Assembly: GCA_013176395.1 (NCBI GenBank)
Contig: JABMLP010000022.1
Coordinates: 124,001 to 188,000 of the forward strand
Direction: 5' to 3'
From: Venturia oleaginea
Taxonomy: Eukaryota; Ascomycota; Dothideomycetes; Venturiales; Venturiaceae
DNA length: 64,000 nt
Shown here: one piece after another, positions 1 through 12,258 of the stretch
How the letters are laid out: each line of letters starts with the position of its first letter
Numbering within the stretch: the first letter of the stretch is position 1
Position numbers and translations under genes: made by a program
Notes under the pieces: generated by a model
The model's database searches: none
What the model was told of the DNA's origin: nothing
Seen by the model: the letters and a program-made list of their open reading frames with translations, nothing else

Positions 1-216
1 CTTTGGTCTCACATGGTTTTATACCCCTTGTAAATACAGTGGATGTTGGCACAGGCACATCAGAGCCCTACATACAACAATAAATCCTGATTATTTAATT
101 ATTCAAGAAATACGACCAGAACGTTACCTTTACCGTCAGCGGGGCAAGTTTGAGCGCCAGTTTGACGACTACTCGCTCTTTTATTTACAGATTCCTCAAT
201 CACTCGAAAACCACAA
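1..216. mobile_element. Right end of a TA-flanked MITE, cut by the window start
   Basis: The last ~100 bases match the right arm of the complete MITE at 48602-48925, including the terminal CACTCGAAAACCACAA followed by TA. The left terminal repeat is outside the window or lost. No coding potential is seen. The TA flank suggests mobilisation by a Tc1/mariner-type transposase. Confidence 0.6.
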
Positions 217-509
217 TAAACACCCTCTGGCCAGTGAATATCCCTTGGAATCGGCGCGTTACTAAACTCCTAGATTGATATTCAAATCTATCCAGAATTC
301 TCGTACAAACCCTAAGTATATAGTCTGGAGGTGGAGGGATTGCGCTTGGTACGCAAATGCCACCTGTCTTTATTTCCTAGTAAATATGTAGAGTTCCTTT
401 CTCTATCGTAATTTGAAACTTATAGGATTCTTCCTCCTACTCAGCGACTATCTAGTCAACTCTCAGACTTCAACTGTCAGCCGTCAACTCTCAGACGAAC
501 CAACTCAAA
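217..509. other. Upstream region of the small secreted protein gene
   Basis: No gene is seen. The last 100 bases are pyrimidine- and CAACTC-rich, as in fungal 5' leaders, and contain the imperfect direct repeat AACTCTCAGAC just before the start codon at 510. Confidence 0.4.
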
Positions 510-776
510 ATGAACTTCATTACTTTCTTCCTCCTCTCGCCACTCATACTCACAACAGCACTCCCTACCAAAGAAGTGCGAGCAAATCTCATCTCTCTCG
601 ATACCCGCGATACCAATTCCAACCCGCTCCATCCTACCAACCCACTCCAGAAGCGTGAATATTCTCCATGCGTCCTTGATTGCTATAAGAAGTGGAACCC
701 CGACAAGCGGATGCCTCAATTCAACGGCTGTGTGGTAGAGTGCAGGAGACAGAATGGCTGTGTTCACAACTGTTAA
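510..776 (+). CDS. Small secreted cysteine-rich protein with a Kex2 site and three CX3C motifs
   Basis: An 88-residue protein with no intron. Residues 1-19 form a typical signal peptide (MNFITFFLLSPLILTTALP). A short propeptide ends in a dibasic KR at residues 48-49, a likely Kex2 cleavage site. That would release a 39-residue basic peptide with six cysteines at C54, C58, C74, C78, C84 and C88, spaced CX3C-X15-CX3C-X5-CX3C. Paired CX3C motifs recall the alpha-hairpinin fold, but no family is recognised. Candidate roles are an antimicrobial or effector-like peptide; this is inference from architecture only. The start is the first ATG and gives a good signal peptide. It stands alone, with no recognisable co-regulated neighbour. 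Confidence 0.7.
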   Translation: MNFITFFLLSPLILTTALPTKEVRANLISLDTRDTNSNPLHPTNPLQKREYSPCVLDCYKKWNPDKRMPQFNGCVVECRRQNGCVHNC

Positions 777-3054
777 GTGTCATTTGGGATATGTGGCTGG
801 AGCGTAGTGGAGAAGCATCTCTGTTTTCCGATGTGGATCGGGTATTTTTAATACGGGAGGTCACGAGGATTGTAAAGTCACAGTAGCTTGCTAGGGCCAA
901 ATCAACCACCTCTAGAACAGACATCTCCATGGTTACGTTTGCGCAGCTGTGCTCTAGATTTAATTCGCTGTTCCACATCTATATCTACGGCGCAACCATG
1001 CAAAATCGTAAGTACAAAGGTCGGTATATAGAACAACATCTGAGGGAGATGAAAATAAAACGGAGTTCATGTCATGTTCCAGTAACCTACCATGAAGAGA
1101 TTATTCATGGTCTACGCAACTCCTCCGCCTCCATACCCACATCGGCGGGACCCATCCAATCCACCTAATAGTAGATGTTGATGATGAATGAGGTTCTCGC
1201 ATCGCGCCTCAGAGCCGAACAAACTCGGTATCTAAACTGGTTGGACGCTCGTTCACGATGGAGAGATTATGTATGGACGTACGTTAGACCAATCATATGG
1301 ATACTAGTACTGCCAGATAAATGGACGGAGGTGAAATTTGGCCAAGACTGACGATAGTGCCAGGTGATAGAAATATATGAAAATGAAATGTAAAGGACGT
1401 GATAACAGGTACCTGATAGCTCTGGGCGTGTAGTCCTCAATCTATCAAATCCAAGGCTTTGTGGACATGTTGTGTCAAGCCAGGTTCGTGAACAAAATCA
1501 ATCGGCCATATCCCAACTGACCACGAGAAGGCAAAATCTCGGACGAATTACTGCGTAGGCACTCGTTCGGCGGTTGAGATGGATGATGCCGATAACTCAA
1601 CATGCTTTGTGATGAAGATGTGGTTGTATTGTTGATGCGGTCCCACAGTCAAGCTACCTCGATCTCGATATAAGTTAGCCGGCATGCATCTCCATTCCGA
1701 CCAACGAGCATAATACATGACGATGAATGACTGTCCGCCTTTAGAAGCTGGAGGAGGTCGGCACTGTTGGCCATCTTTGGGAGGATCTAACCGATCGACG
1801 GGTAGATTCCACAACAATTACGTGCGTGCGCGTTTTGGTACGTTTGAGAAATTTCAGGCTTTGAGCTGAGGGAAAAAAACACAAAAGGTCCTGTTGTCAG
1901 GAGGCCATCTGGATGTACCATACCAGACCTTGTGCCCTGCTTGGCTGGCTTTTGGCCTCGGTGCATCTCATTCTCCACCTCAGTGGTCCACCCTTGGTGC
2001 CAGACCAGGGCCCCAGGCTGCCAGCCAGCAGCCAGCATCATGTTTAGCGCCAGATTGTATGGAGCCCTGTCTGGCCTGCACACAGCCTGCACATGCCACA
2101 CGGCCAGCTAAAAGTCCACGGGCGTTTCTGGCCAATGAGTTGGTGACGGAGACGGCTTTGTTTCCTTAGCATGAGCCATCCAGACGGCTGCTGTTACAGA
2201 GTACAGACCAGGCAGAGTTTTGCACATAATTACGACAATCTCGACGAGACCAATCACGGAATACACGGGCGACGAGGGGGATGGGTCCGGGGTCTTGATA
2301 GATTGGTGGATAAGGAATGCAGTATCAATCGGGGGGTGCAGTGTAGTGCAGTGCAGTGTAGTGCAGTGCAGTGTAGTGCAGTGCAGTGTAGTGCAGTGCA
2401 GTGCAGTGGCATGCCAGTGCCAGTACCAATACCAGTGCCAGTACCAATGCCAGTGCCATGCCAGTGCCAGTGCAGGTGCAGGTGCAGCGTTGGACAAGTT
2501 GAAGTCCCAATGTCGAGGTCCAAATGTTCAAAGTCCAAACGTCCAAACTACTGCCTCCCAGTGCACCGCTACCGCTGTTGTTATGGAAATGTGTACTGCT
2601 ATGTCTACGCGCGTCGTTGGTGTGGACATGGTGGCTGATTGGTAGGGTGCACTCCCGGCAAGTTTAGATCATCTTTTTGCTAGCGTCCCTATCTAACTAT
2701 CCCTTCACCCCTTGTCCATTGATATACCTCCTACACCCGACCACCCACCATACCCTTTCATCACAATCCGCCTCGCCCTGTCCTCTCCAAGCAACAACAA
2801 TTGAACAACACCCACCTTCGTTTTGCACTGATCACTCCGCCCTGTGCTCCTCAACTCTCACGACACGCTACCCTTCCGAAGACAGAAGATTAATTGTTAC
2901 TCGTAATCGCCTCCTTGCTTCCTCGGTCAATCCCACTCTCTGTCCACCAGTCTATTGCTGGATCCCCCCAGGCTGCACACAAAGCACGCACGCCGCGACT
3001 CCATATACTTATCGCCAGAGTCTCATGCTGTCGTAGCCTATCGACAGCAAGATA
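777..3054. other. Intergenic region with no recognised gene
   Basis: Apart from the minisatellite at about 2337-2490, no conserved coding sequence is seen. The last ~350 bases before 3055 are C- and T-rich, as expected for the promoter and 5' leader of the downstream gene. Open frames over 2100-2650 are by-products of the tandem repeat. Confidence 0.5.
2337..2490. repeat. Compound minisatellite of CAGTG- and CCAGTG-type units
   Basis: The first part (about 2337-2406) is a near-perfect 15-bp tandem array made of GTGTAGTGCAGTGCA units. The second part (about 2407-2490) is a looser array of CCAGTGCCAGTACCAAT-like units, ending in CAGGTGCAGGTG. The period keeps both strands open in several frames, which explains the long repetitive translations here; I do not regard them as genes. 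Confidence 0.85.
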
Positions 3055-5283
3055 ATGCGAGCGGCCTTTTTCCCGCGTGTTCGAGCCATGAACCCGCTCA
3101 AGCTTCTGTCCATTCGGACAAATGTCAACTATGAACAACTTCCTGGCTACGAGAGCAATGCCAGCTCACCTTACAGCTCAATCTCCCTTAAAAAATATCG
3201 ATGGCGGTCCCCGAGTCCTGGCGGCGAACGATTCCCAATGCTGGTCAAGATGTCCTTGTCGAGAATGCTCATCTTTGCGATAACGACAGTGCTCTGCCTT
3301 GGGTTGATAGCAGTTGGGGGTTACCGAAGTCACCAGAAGATGGAAGTGAAAAAGGAGCCCCCGAAGAATGCCTATCCGTGGGAGAAGTTTACTAGGTAAT
3401 ATCTCAATCATGGGCTCGATTCCTGGGCAGTGGCTAACACCAATCGTACCAGATTTGAAGCCTTTTACAACGGCGTCGGGACGCTTGTACCAAAAGAACA
3501 ATGGATCCCCGAGCAGGAGTACATGCTACAGAACATCAGCACTCTACCAGCACTCACCACGACCCCATCTTCCACTCCGCCGATGGACCCATTCGCTTTC
3601 AACCCATACTCAGAATTCACTTCGGATGAATACAAAGAACACCACCATGAAGTTCGAGAATGCTTCCTCGATAACGATGAGAAAGTCAAGGTTCCCGAGA
3701 TCTTTGCTTACCCCGGAATACCCCAAAATATGACGAATCCTTTCTTTGGCTCATACGACGTACTCAAACTGCGCGACGATGTTTGCTGGGATCGCTTCGG
3801 TAGATTTGGACCATATGGCTACGGTTACGACCGTGAAGAAGGTGGACTCGGCTTGGCAGAACAGTCCGAGAAGGTTGGTTCAGGCAAAGTTTGGAAGCAG
3901 CAGCCCAAGGTCGATTATCGCAACGTAGATTGGGGTGCAGCCCAGCAGAAATGCTTCGAGAAGAATAAACGCCGCTTTGAGAACCAGACTGCTCCTCAAG
4001 ACGCCAAGTCCCGCGCCGACTGGAAACCAAAGAAGCGAGTGTCCCGCCAGGCTTATATTTTGCGATCCTACACGGGCTATAAGTACGACGACCACCAACT
4101 TCTGACAATGCGCGCCATGATTGCTGAATTGAGTCTCAAGACTGGTGGGGAGTACGATGTGCATCTGCTAGTCCAAGTTCGGGACGACAGCATTCCAATC
4201 TGGACCGACAAAGAAATCTACCAGAAGACCCTACGAGAGCATGTTCCACAAGAATTTTGGGGCATCACCACTCTCTGGTCCGAGGAATTGATGAGACTGT
4301 ACTACCCTGCACCATTCCCGGAGAATTTTGACAATCCTTCTGGACAGCCCATTCACGGTGTTTATCGCGGCGCTCACTTTCCACTTTTCTGGTTCTCCCA
4401 ACAGCACCCAGAATATGACTTCTACTGGAACTGGGAGATGGATCTTCGATACTCTGGCCACTACTACGAGTTCAACAAGAAGATCACCGACTGGGCCAAG
4501 GAGCAACCCCGTAAGGGCTTGTGGGAACGAAGCGCTCGCTACTACATTCCGGATTTCCACGGTAACTGGTCTGACTTTGCGAAGACTGTCGAGCAGGAGA
4601 CATTCCAAGACATAGCCGGTCCTATCTGGGGCCCTGCTGTCTTTCCCAACAACGGAATGCTACCATCGCCAAACGAAACCAAGCCACCACACCCTTACCT
4701 CGAGGACAACTACGAGTGGGGTGTCGGCGAAGAGGCGGACCTTATCACTTTCAACCCGCTTTTCGATCCGGCCAAGACAAACTGGGTTTTCAGAGACGAC
4801 GTCGACGGTTACAGCAGACAGCACCCAATTCCTCCACGCCGAGTGGCCATTATCACTGTATCTCGTCTCTCCAAGCGACTCCTGGATCTCGCTCACGCCG
4901 AGACTTACAAGATGAAGCATACCATGTTCCCAGAGATGTGGCCACCGACTATCGCTCTTCACCACGGGCTTAAGGCAGCTTATGTTCCTCATCCTGTGTA
5001 TTTTGACCGCCTTTGGCCGCTCGATTACATGGACAAGGTTTTCAACCACCCTGAAAAGCCTACCGACAGCGTATTTGGCTGGGGTGAACACAACCAGCTC
5101 GGAAGCAGCTTCTACTACAATTCTGGATTTGCTGGTGCCCTTTGGCGACGTTGGTTCGGGTACTTGGAGAACAAAGAAGGCGGCAGCTGGCACGAGCTCA
5201 CTCAGACCGGCCGGCTGTGTCTTCGATCCATTCTGTTCCATCCCATCAAGTGGGAGCGCGGCCCTACCACAGCCGATATTTGA
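3055..5283 (+). CDS. DUF3405 family type II membrane protein
   Basis: Two exons, 3055-3395 and 3453-5283, join to 723 residues. The 57-bp intron starts GTAATA, has a GGCTAAC branch site and ends CCAG. A short cytosolic N-terminus is followed by one membrane segment at about residues 70-90 and a long lumenal domain, the layout of a Golgi type II protein. The body matches the fungal DUF3405 family as I know it, with the aromatic, acidic core YDFYWNWEMDLRYSGHYYEF and the following FHGNW. These proteins are thought to be glycosyltransferase-like; the donor and substrate are unknown. A second in-frame ATG at codon 12 has a better context and could be the true start. Confidence 0.85.
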
Positions 5284-8200
5284 TCACCAAAACTTCCTCT
5301 CTGGCCGATTTTGACCGTCTTGTCATGTATATATTTCGGCCGACGCTAATAACCGGTCATGCCTTTTCGGATCGTTCCTTTTTCGCGATATCTTAGAAAG
5401 AAGCCTCTTTTGCTTCGCCTCAGCCCATCGGGCTACACCCTGCGGCATTTCATGCGTTCATTGGGTGGTGTGCAGGAGTGGGTGGCGTTTCTGATTTTGA
5501 GTTCTTCATCTCCAATTCACTGGCTGTTTGCTCTTGCATCGTCCGCCTTTTATTTTAATATTCTACATAAAAGCCGTCTACGGCTTTCTTCTGTCATTCC
5601 TTGGGCATGGTCATCCTTTCGTCTTCCACTGCGGAGCTGGCCGGCATTCTTGTATTCTACTTTGCTGCTCTGCGAGTGTGAGTTGGATAGCTGTGTGCAC
5701 AGGTACGCATTTGACATGGCAAAAACCCTTTTGGATTAATGGAATGGGATGGATGAGGAGTACGTTTGTGGTTATAGGACAAGGAGACCAAGATGATCAA
5801 CTGGGTCGCGCATGAGAGAACGAAGCGCCTGTTCTACGCCACACTAGAGCAGAGTTTGATGACATGGAGAGGGGAGGTTAATAGGTTATATACGAGACTT
5901 GGATTCGGTAGCAAAGCTTTACATGCAATGAAAAGTCTTTGCTGATGTTGACCATAGTGCTCATTCATCAAAGTTCTGATTCTCAACGCTATATTGCTTG
6001 TCAATGTGGTCGTGGTTATGGTGCAGCTCCGTCTCTAGGATCTCCACTCAAGTCCATCGGCATCGGCACACTGCATTCCCAACCACGATTTTTTTTTTCC
6101 CTCGTCGGCCATCGGCTATGCTGTGCCTGAATCTAGATCTGGATTCTTGTTTGATCTAATGCAGGTTCTAATATAATCTAACGACGGCTGCGCGGGGAGG
6201 CCGGCTGGGCTTTGAGCTTGAGAGGCACCGCGTTCTTGGCGGGATCGGTAGTGTACCGGTTTCGTGGCTGTGTCGTTAGTTCTAGCTTCGAACTACGGAG
6301 TACGGCCATGGTTTGGGGGGCTTTTTTTTTGGGGGGGGGGGGGGGGCTTGGTTGAATTTATTTTCTTTTTCTTTGGGTTAGGGTGAATGGATGGATTTAC
6401 TACCTATAGCACCTGGTACTCCTAAGGAGTCGTATATTGTGTTGTGGGTTTACCTCCGTACTATGTTGTGCGTAGGGAGTAGGGGCAATTCGAATCGATT
6501 GTGTCATTGCTATGGTTCGATTATTTTTTTATAAGTTATGAGTTAATTTTTTCAACTTTTTATTCCAATTAATTTTTTCTCTGTGCGTATTTTTGAGGAA
6601 ACGGAAAATACAGACGCGCTTGAATCCATCCATTGTTTGTAAAACGGAAAAGCGATTCCTTCGTTGAGCGATTAATCGCAAAGCTAGGGGGGGGGCTTGG
6701 AGTGATGGCGCGTTATTGAGAGGAAAAGCAGCTGTGAGGCAAAGTTTCGCTCGCCACGCCTCACTTGCTGGCGGTTTTTTCTGCAAGCGTCGCACGCACG
6801 GTGTGGATTGTGTTTGAAAACCGGGTTGCGCATATGACCACGCCCGTTGAAATGGCGCTCATGATTGTTATCGAGGATGACCTTGTTTTCTGTGAAGTGG
6901 TCGAAGTGACCGTGTTCTATTTTGATCTTGCCGTTGATGATGTCTTCGCATGCACCACCGTTGCGCGTTTGTGGCCACGCCATGATCGCGCGGTCAGCGT
7001 GAGACCACTGCTGACGTTTACTCTTACCTCGGAGGCAGGATTTGGTTGACCCAAAGGGAGAAAGTAACTCACTTCCGGCCACCAGCTCCCAACTGATGGG
7101 TCCAGTCGTATGCCCATGCCCATCCAGAGGAGAAAGCTCAGGGACGTGGTTCAATTGCTTGGTTACCGTGTGCACCGCGCATATCCTCCAGCCATTCTTG
7201 GTAAGCACGTGGTTAAAGACTGCTGAGGCCAAAACGAACTTAGTCTCGAAAAACACAACGAAGTGAATCTGAGTATAAGCTCTCATCCTGGAGCATGGGA
7301 TCACCAAGGTAGAGAGGTCGGCCACCAGACTCTAAAGTCCAAGTTTGAGCTTCAGATCGGGCGAAAGACGACGGGCAAAGCGATCCGATGTTCCGTAAAG
7401 CCACCGCAAAAGATGATAATCCTTTCTACAAGCATTTCCAGATGCTCAGTGAAATCTCGCGTTTGACTGGCAACGGCAGGGTTTCCTCCTCTTTCAATTG
7501 AAGAGTTTCAGAGCAGGTGTACTTGTAAGGAACCTCTTGCTCCAGCTATACACTGTGTGTGAGCCAGAGAAGCAGGGCCCACAAAAAACAGAAAAGGACA
7601 GAGAAGTCGGGTACAGATTGAATCGATTGCCAGATTCGGCTTCAGGGCGAATGAAGATGAGCGTGACATGATTTGTGAGAGGCGTAGGCTCGAATCTTAT
7701 TCACGAAGTCGAGGTCGTTGTCGCTATATAAAAAGGCCAACACTGAATGTACCGTACTTGATTACTTTTGTGTCGCAAATGGGTCTGGTAACGCGCCTTG
7801 AACTTGGTCTGATCCAAAAGTTCTAGCGTAATCGGGAAAGATGCAAGAATTAGGAATTGCAATTTTGGAAACTTTCTTTTGTACAGATCGAAATAGCCTT
7901 TTAATAGAAATGGAAAGTCGTGAATCCAAAATATTTAACCAGTAACTGCTATCCAATTACCTGGTTCTGGCCAGGCGAGTACGTGGCAGTTGGGTGATCA
8001 TTATCGTACAAAGCTCCAGTCAAACGAGATGATAACACATTTCGAGATAATAGTGAAGCCGCTGAAATAACAAGTCCGTACTAGGTATTGGCCGCCAATA
8101 ACGAGCGGGCGATTGTTACGCAGAGGCTATGACTCAAAGTAATCTAGCTGGATTTGGCTAATCCGTACAGTAGGGTTCAAGTGGTCCAGGGCGACAGTAT

Positions 8201-9783
8201 CGTATCAAACAAGTGATGTGAAGCTTGCAAGATATAGGAGTCGTGAATTGTGCTAAGTAACTAAAAGCAGTAGGGAAGTAACTAGAAAGTGAAGATACGA
8301 GACACTGAGGGAGCAGAGTCTCGTCCTTCATATAGAGATCCATCTCCTAAGAAATCCTAGCTCTTCAATATGTTGTCACGGTACGACCGCGGACAAGTCC
8401 TTCCCGCCGTTGGGGTGGCCCCACGGCACGTGATCAAGGCAGAACCGGAGTTCTGCCGAGGAAAGGTTTTAAAGCCTACGTGGCTTCAACCAATTCGTAG
8501 CTCTTTGAGCTACGTCCTGTCGTCAAACCTGCCTGTTGGTTTGCCTGCCAGCCCGTATATAGCCTGTTGAATGATACCTGTTCCTGCTGCTGCTCCTTCC
8601 TCCTGATACCCGAACCCGCCCCGTGACATATGTTCATTTTGTTCATTTCGCCAAGAATGAAGCAAATGAACCACACGTGATCTTACATCATCTTTGTAAC
8701 GATCAACCAATCATAAGGAGATAGAATGGCATGCATTTGAATGCACATGAATGCAATCAAATACATCCGAATACAACCGAATACATGTCCACGTGATAGT
8801 ATCCGTAGCAGCGATACTAAATTGGCCTTACGCTTAGCCTCTAAAGCAAGACAAAATTTTGTAACTTCTACAATAATAGGGGTAGCCTTGGCGGGTATAG
8901 CAGCTTAACTTCGGTTTAGATTTAGAAGATACTTGTTATGGGCATGGCCCATGGTTGGTATAGGCTAAGAGCCTAAGCCTGATTGAGCCTAGTATAGAGA
9001 CAGAACCTCATTGAGGTTCTCTGTTTGTAGATACCTTCACTCCTTAACTGAATCTAAACAATCTTTGGCTACGAGTATGCTGCGTCTTTCCAGCTACCGT
9101 TCCGTAATAGATCCAGAGCCGGATCCGGCTTGAGTTTCAGCCATGAGTGTAGATTGAGAATATGAAGACTTATTGATTGTATCGCATCGTCGCAGTCGAG
9201 GAGATTTGGCTTAAGTTTCAGCCATGGGTGCATGCCTGCTCACCGTCCTAGCGGGTCACGGAGACATGACCGAGAGATCTGGCTTAAATTTCAGCCTTGA
9301 TTGCATGCCTGCTCACCGTCCTAGCGGGTCACGGAGACATGATCGAAGACCACTTAGCTAATGCAAGGATTTGTATGAGCGATAGGAACTGTACGGGTGA
9401 TGTTTCTGACGTGTAGGGGAGCGAGAGACCTGAGAAGCGGCGTGAACAGGGCTTGTAGTAACTAGAAGCGCAATTGACGAGGTTCTGAGATTTGTCGTGT
9501 GCCTTGACGCGAGAGAGATCAGCGGGAGGGTTCGAATGGGTCATAGAAAGCCGTTGGCCGTGTGGTGATTCAACACCAATGAATCTGCTTTGCGTGGTAG
9601 GGTAAATTATATATGGGCACAGCGGTAGTGCAAGCCCGGGCTCATAACCTGCCAAAAGGTAGATGAAGCAGACTAAAGTCTGAATTGATATGTGGGCATG
9701 CCCATATATATACACGATTGAGGGGCTCGTATTCAAGCTAGTACAAATGAGGTGAATGAAATGAGTTCATTTGACAGGGCATA
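5284..9783. other. Long gene-poor region
   Basis: No confident gene in 4.5 kb. It contains long homopolymers (T then G at about 6327-6346). A minus-strand frame of about 210 codons at 6684-7325 has some protein-like stretches, such as FFETKFVLASAVFNH and NGWRICAVHTV that recall the end of NTF2/SnoaL-like folds, but no plausible exon structure could be built; it may be a gene relic. The part after about 8935 (TGTTATGGGCATGGCCCATGG-like palindromes, repeated at about 9688) may be a decayed Copia LTR and leader preceding the gag relic. Confidence 0.4.
9201..9346. repeat. Direct tandem duplication, 2 x 73 bp
   Basis: Two adjacent copies of a 73-bp unit, each with GGCTTAA and TTTCAGCC followed by the conserved CTCACCGTCCTAGCGGGTCA. 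A more diverged relative starts at about 9127. The repeat lies just upstream of the Copia gag relic and may belong to its leader. Confidence 0.7.
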
Positions 9784-10914
9784 TTGTTTCCAACTCGTAC
9801 GCAGGAGCGACCAGATGCGGTAAACCAGATAAAACAAATATTCGAAAGAATCACAGGAAGGGATGAATTTTCGGATAAGAAAGAGTCGCCAAGTACACAG
9901 GGATCCGGATCTCAACGTCCTTCAATCGCACGAAAGGAGCAAGAGCAATATCAGGATCAACGTATACAATCTCAAGATACAACAGGTCGCACGAAAGAAA
10001 GAGGTTATCTAACTTGGGAGAGTATGCAGAGGATAGAAAACCAACAGCCGTGCAAAAGGGCAATCAAACTCGCCAGAATCCCCCACCACCACTACCAGAT
10101 AATCCAGAAAATCCAGATCCATCAGATGGAGATGACTCAGGAGGTAAAGGAGGTAGAGACTATGGAGGTGGTGGAGGAGGGTGGAATGGAAATGGAAATG
10201 GGGGAGGATGGGATGATAATAGATGGGGAGGAGGTTCGTGCGAAGAAAAAGGCACACTAGAAGGATATTCCCCAGGACCTCCAGGAGACCCAGGAACAGA
10301 TTCTTACGAACTTCCACCACGAAAAAGTATCCCAAATGTCTACCTACCACCCCAAGGTATCATTGCCTTCAATAAAACCTGGAGGAAAGATCGTAATTTC
10401 ACAGGTGAACCGTACGATATTCTTTAACAAAGGTCAAATGCTTGCAAAGGTGTAAGAGAATTGGAGGATATATTCAGGCGCCCTAATCCATCGTGCGGAC
10501 ACCTATTTGCGGAACTCCGAGCTTCATTACAACTTGCACTTGAGAGAAAAGAGTCAACGCAGGTCATTACATCTGAAGAGTCGCACGACATATACCTAAA
10601 TGACAGACGGCTTCATGAAAATGGAAGGCAGAGATTTCAACCGTCATACGGAGCGCCAAGACAAACTCATTCTTCTTCTACGTCAAATTGGCAAGGCAAA
10701 AAGGAATGGCAAAGGTACAGGAAGCCATTTGATCCTACCCCATTCCTACCACCCCAGGCCAGAAGAACAAGAATGGATGTTGGATCTGTGGTAGAATGGA
10801 CTGTAGGAGCCGCAAACACTGCCCAGAAGAACAGGCCCGTGCAAAGAAGGCGTTCTTTGCGACTGCTGACAAGATGGATATGGAACAGCCAGGGGAGAGC
10901 CAGTTCAAGATATA

Positions 10915-12258
10915 CAGTACTAGGGCAAAAGTTTCCGTACAATTAAGCGAAAACGCGAAATCTACACCTCTCATTTTTTTAACACATTATCTTTGCACTA
11001 CCATTATGCCACCTCAACGAAAGCCATTGACTCCTATAAACCCGCAGAGGCTTCCTAATCATCGTCTTACTCCATATCAACGCGGAAAAATTGATGCGCA
11101 GCGTGAAGCCGGGCTCAGTTTAGGCGCAATTGCGGCGCTACAAAAACTACCGCGTTCCACCATCCAATACAGCCTTGAAAAGGCCCCATTACGCCAGAAT
11201 GGCGAATCCCTACTTTCCAGCGGCCGGCCACGCTCGTATACAGACCGAGATGAACGATCTCTGTTACGTATTATACGTACGCAGCCTAAGTTAACGTACG
11301 AGGAGGTCAAAAGACAGGCTTGCATCGATTTTTCGAAGGATACCATCAGGAGGATATTGAAAGAGTACGGAATCGCAAATTGGAGGTCTGCAAGGCGCCC
11401 TTTCATCACACAGGTACATGCTGACGCCAGGAAGCTCTGGGCAGAGCAGCACATCTCGTGGAAAGCTGAAGATTGGGCGAAGATTATATGGTCTGACGAG
11501 TGCTCAGTTGAGCGAGGGACCGGCAAGGCAAGAACATGGTGTTTTCGCACACCAGGACAAAAATGGGAGACCTCAATGATTGATACCTATAAGAAGGGTA
11601 AAGGAGTGTCTATCATGATTTGGGCATGCTTCTCTGGCCAAGCAGGGCGCTCTGAATTGTACATTCTTAAGCGTGACCTAGAGAGCAAGCGTCAAGGCTA
11701 CTCTACGAACTCGTATATCAAGTTACTCGACGAAATGCTACCTACAGTATACGAACCGGGCCTTAAATTTATGCAGGATAACGCGCCTATCCACAAAGCC
11801 AAAAAGACTACAGTCTGGTTTAAGGAAAACCTCATTCCACTACAAGATGCGCCGCCCTACAGTCCTGATATGAACCCGATTGAAAACCTCTGGCGGAGGC
11901 TCAAAGAATTGGTCTACAAAGTGGAACCTATGATTGAATACGTTACTGGCGGTGTAGACAATATACGAGAGGTTCTAGAAGAAGCACTTATTAAGGCCTG
12001 GCGGCTTATTGAACAACATTATTTTGATGCTGTACTTGAGTCAATGCCAAGGAGGGTTGGGGCATTACTGGCGGCAGATGGTTGGCACACAAAATACTAA
12101 ATAGCTCACTGAATGGCTCATTTTGTAGCCCTGGTATTACTGTACATTATACGAGAATATGAGCGAAAATGATCGCGTTGAAAGCGCGATAATGTAATTA
12201 CAAGAATCACCATTTTTTGAGCGATCTCGGCTGTACGGAAACTTGTGCGACCCTACTG
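10915..12258 (+). mobile_element. Tc1/mariner (DD34E) element, apparently intact
   Basis: The element is 1344 bp and flanked by TA duplications at 10913-10914 and 12259-12260. The 27-bp terminal inverted repeats are imperfect: both start CAGTA and share AAGTTTCCGTACA. It carries one uninterrupted transposase gene with no obvious RIP damage, unlike the other transposons in this window, so it may be a recent arrival. It sits inside a Copia gag frame, and removing the element plus one TA restores that frame exactly (ATA TAC ATC). Confidence 0.88.
11006..12100 (+). CDS. Tc1/mariner transposase, DD34E
   Basis: A 364-residue, intronless transposase that cuts and pastes its element at TA sites. The N-terminus has helix-turn-helix DNA-binding segments (LTPYQRGKIDAQREAGLSLG, then the ARKLWAEQH region). 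The catalytic DDE domain has all three acidic residues: D in WSDECSVE, D in MQDNAPIH, and E in SPDMNPIENLW, with 34 residues between the second and third. The start ATG follows a short leader after the left repeat, and the stop lies ~160 bp before the right repeat. Length and motifs are normal for the family, so the protein could be active. Confidence 0.92.
   Translation: MPPQRKPLTPINPQRLPNHRLTPYQRGKIDAQREAGLSLGAIAALQKLPRSTIQYSLEKAPLRQNGESLLSSGRPRSYTDRDERSLLRIIRTQPKLTYEEVKRQACIDFSKDTIRRILKEYGIANWRSARRPFITQVHADARKLWAEQHISWKAEDWAKIIWSDECSVERGTGKARTWCFRTPGQKWETSMIDTYKKGKGVSIMIWACFSGQAGRSELYILKRDLESKRQGYSTNSYIKLLDEMLPTVYEPGLKFMQDNAPIHKAKKTTVWFKENLIPLQDAPPYSPDMNPIENLWRRLKELVYKVEPMIEYVTGGVDNIREVLEEALIKAWRLIEQHYFDAVLESMPRRVGALLAADGWHTKY

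Noticed and set aside
2108..2645. Several long overlapping frames, rich in VQCSA, LHCTA or PVPVPIP repeats
   Set aside because: They arise on both strands from the minisatellite, whose period keeps several frames open. No conserved domain or sensible start.
6684..7325. Minus-strand frame of 213 codons with NTF2/SnoaL-like fragments
   Set aside because: Fragments look protein-like, but the order is not that of the fold and no splicing gives a consistent protein. It may be a relic; mentioned only in the region entry.
10014..10427. Glycine-rich protein of 137 codons as an independent gene
   Set aside because: It ends in the Copia gag core (FNKTWRKDRNFTGEPYDIL), so it is part of the retrotransposon relic.
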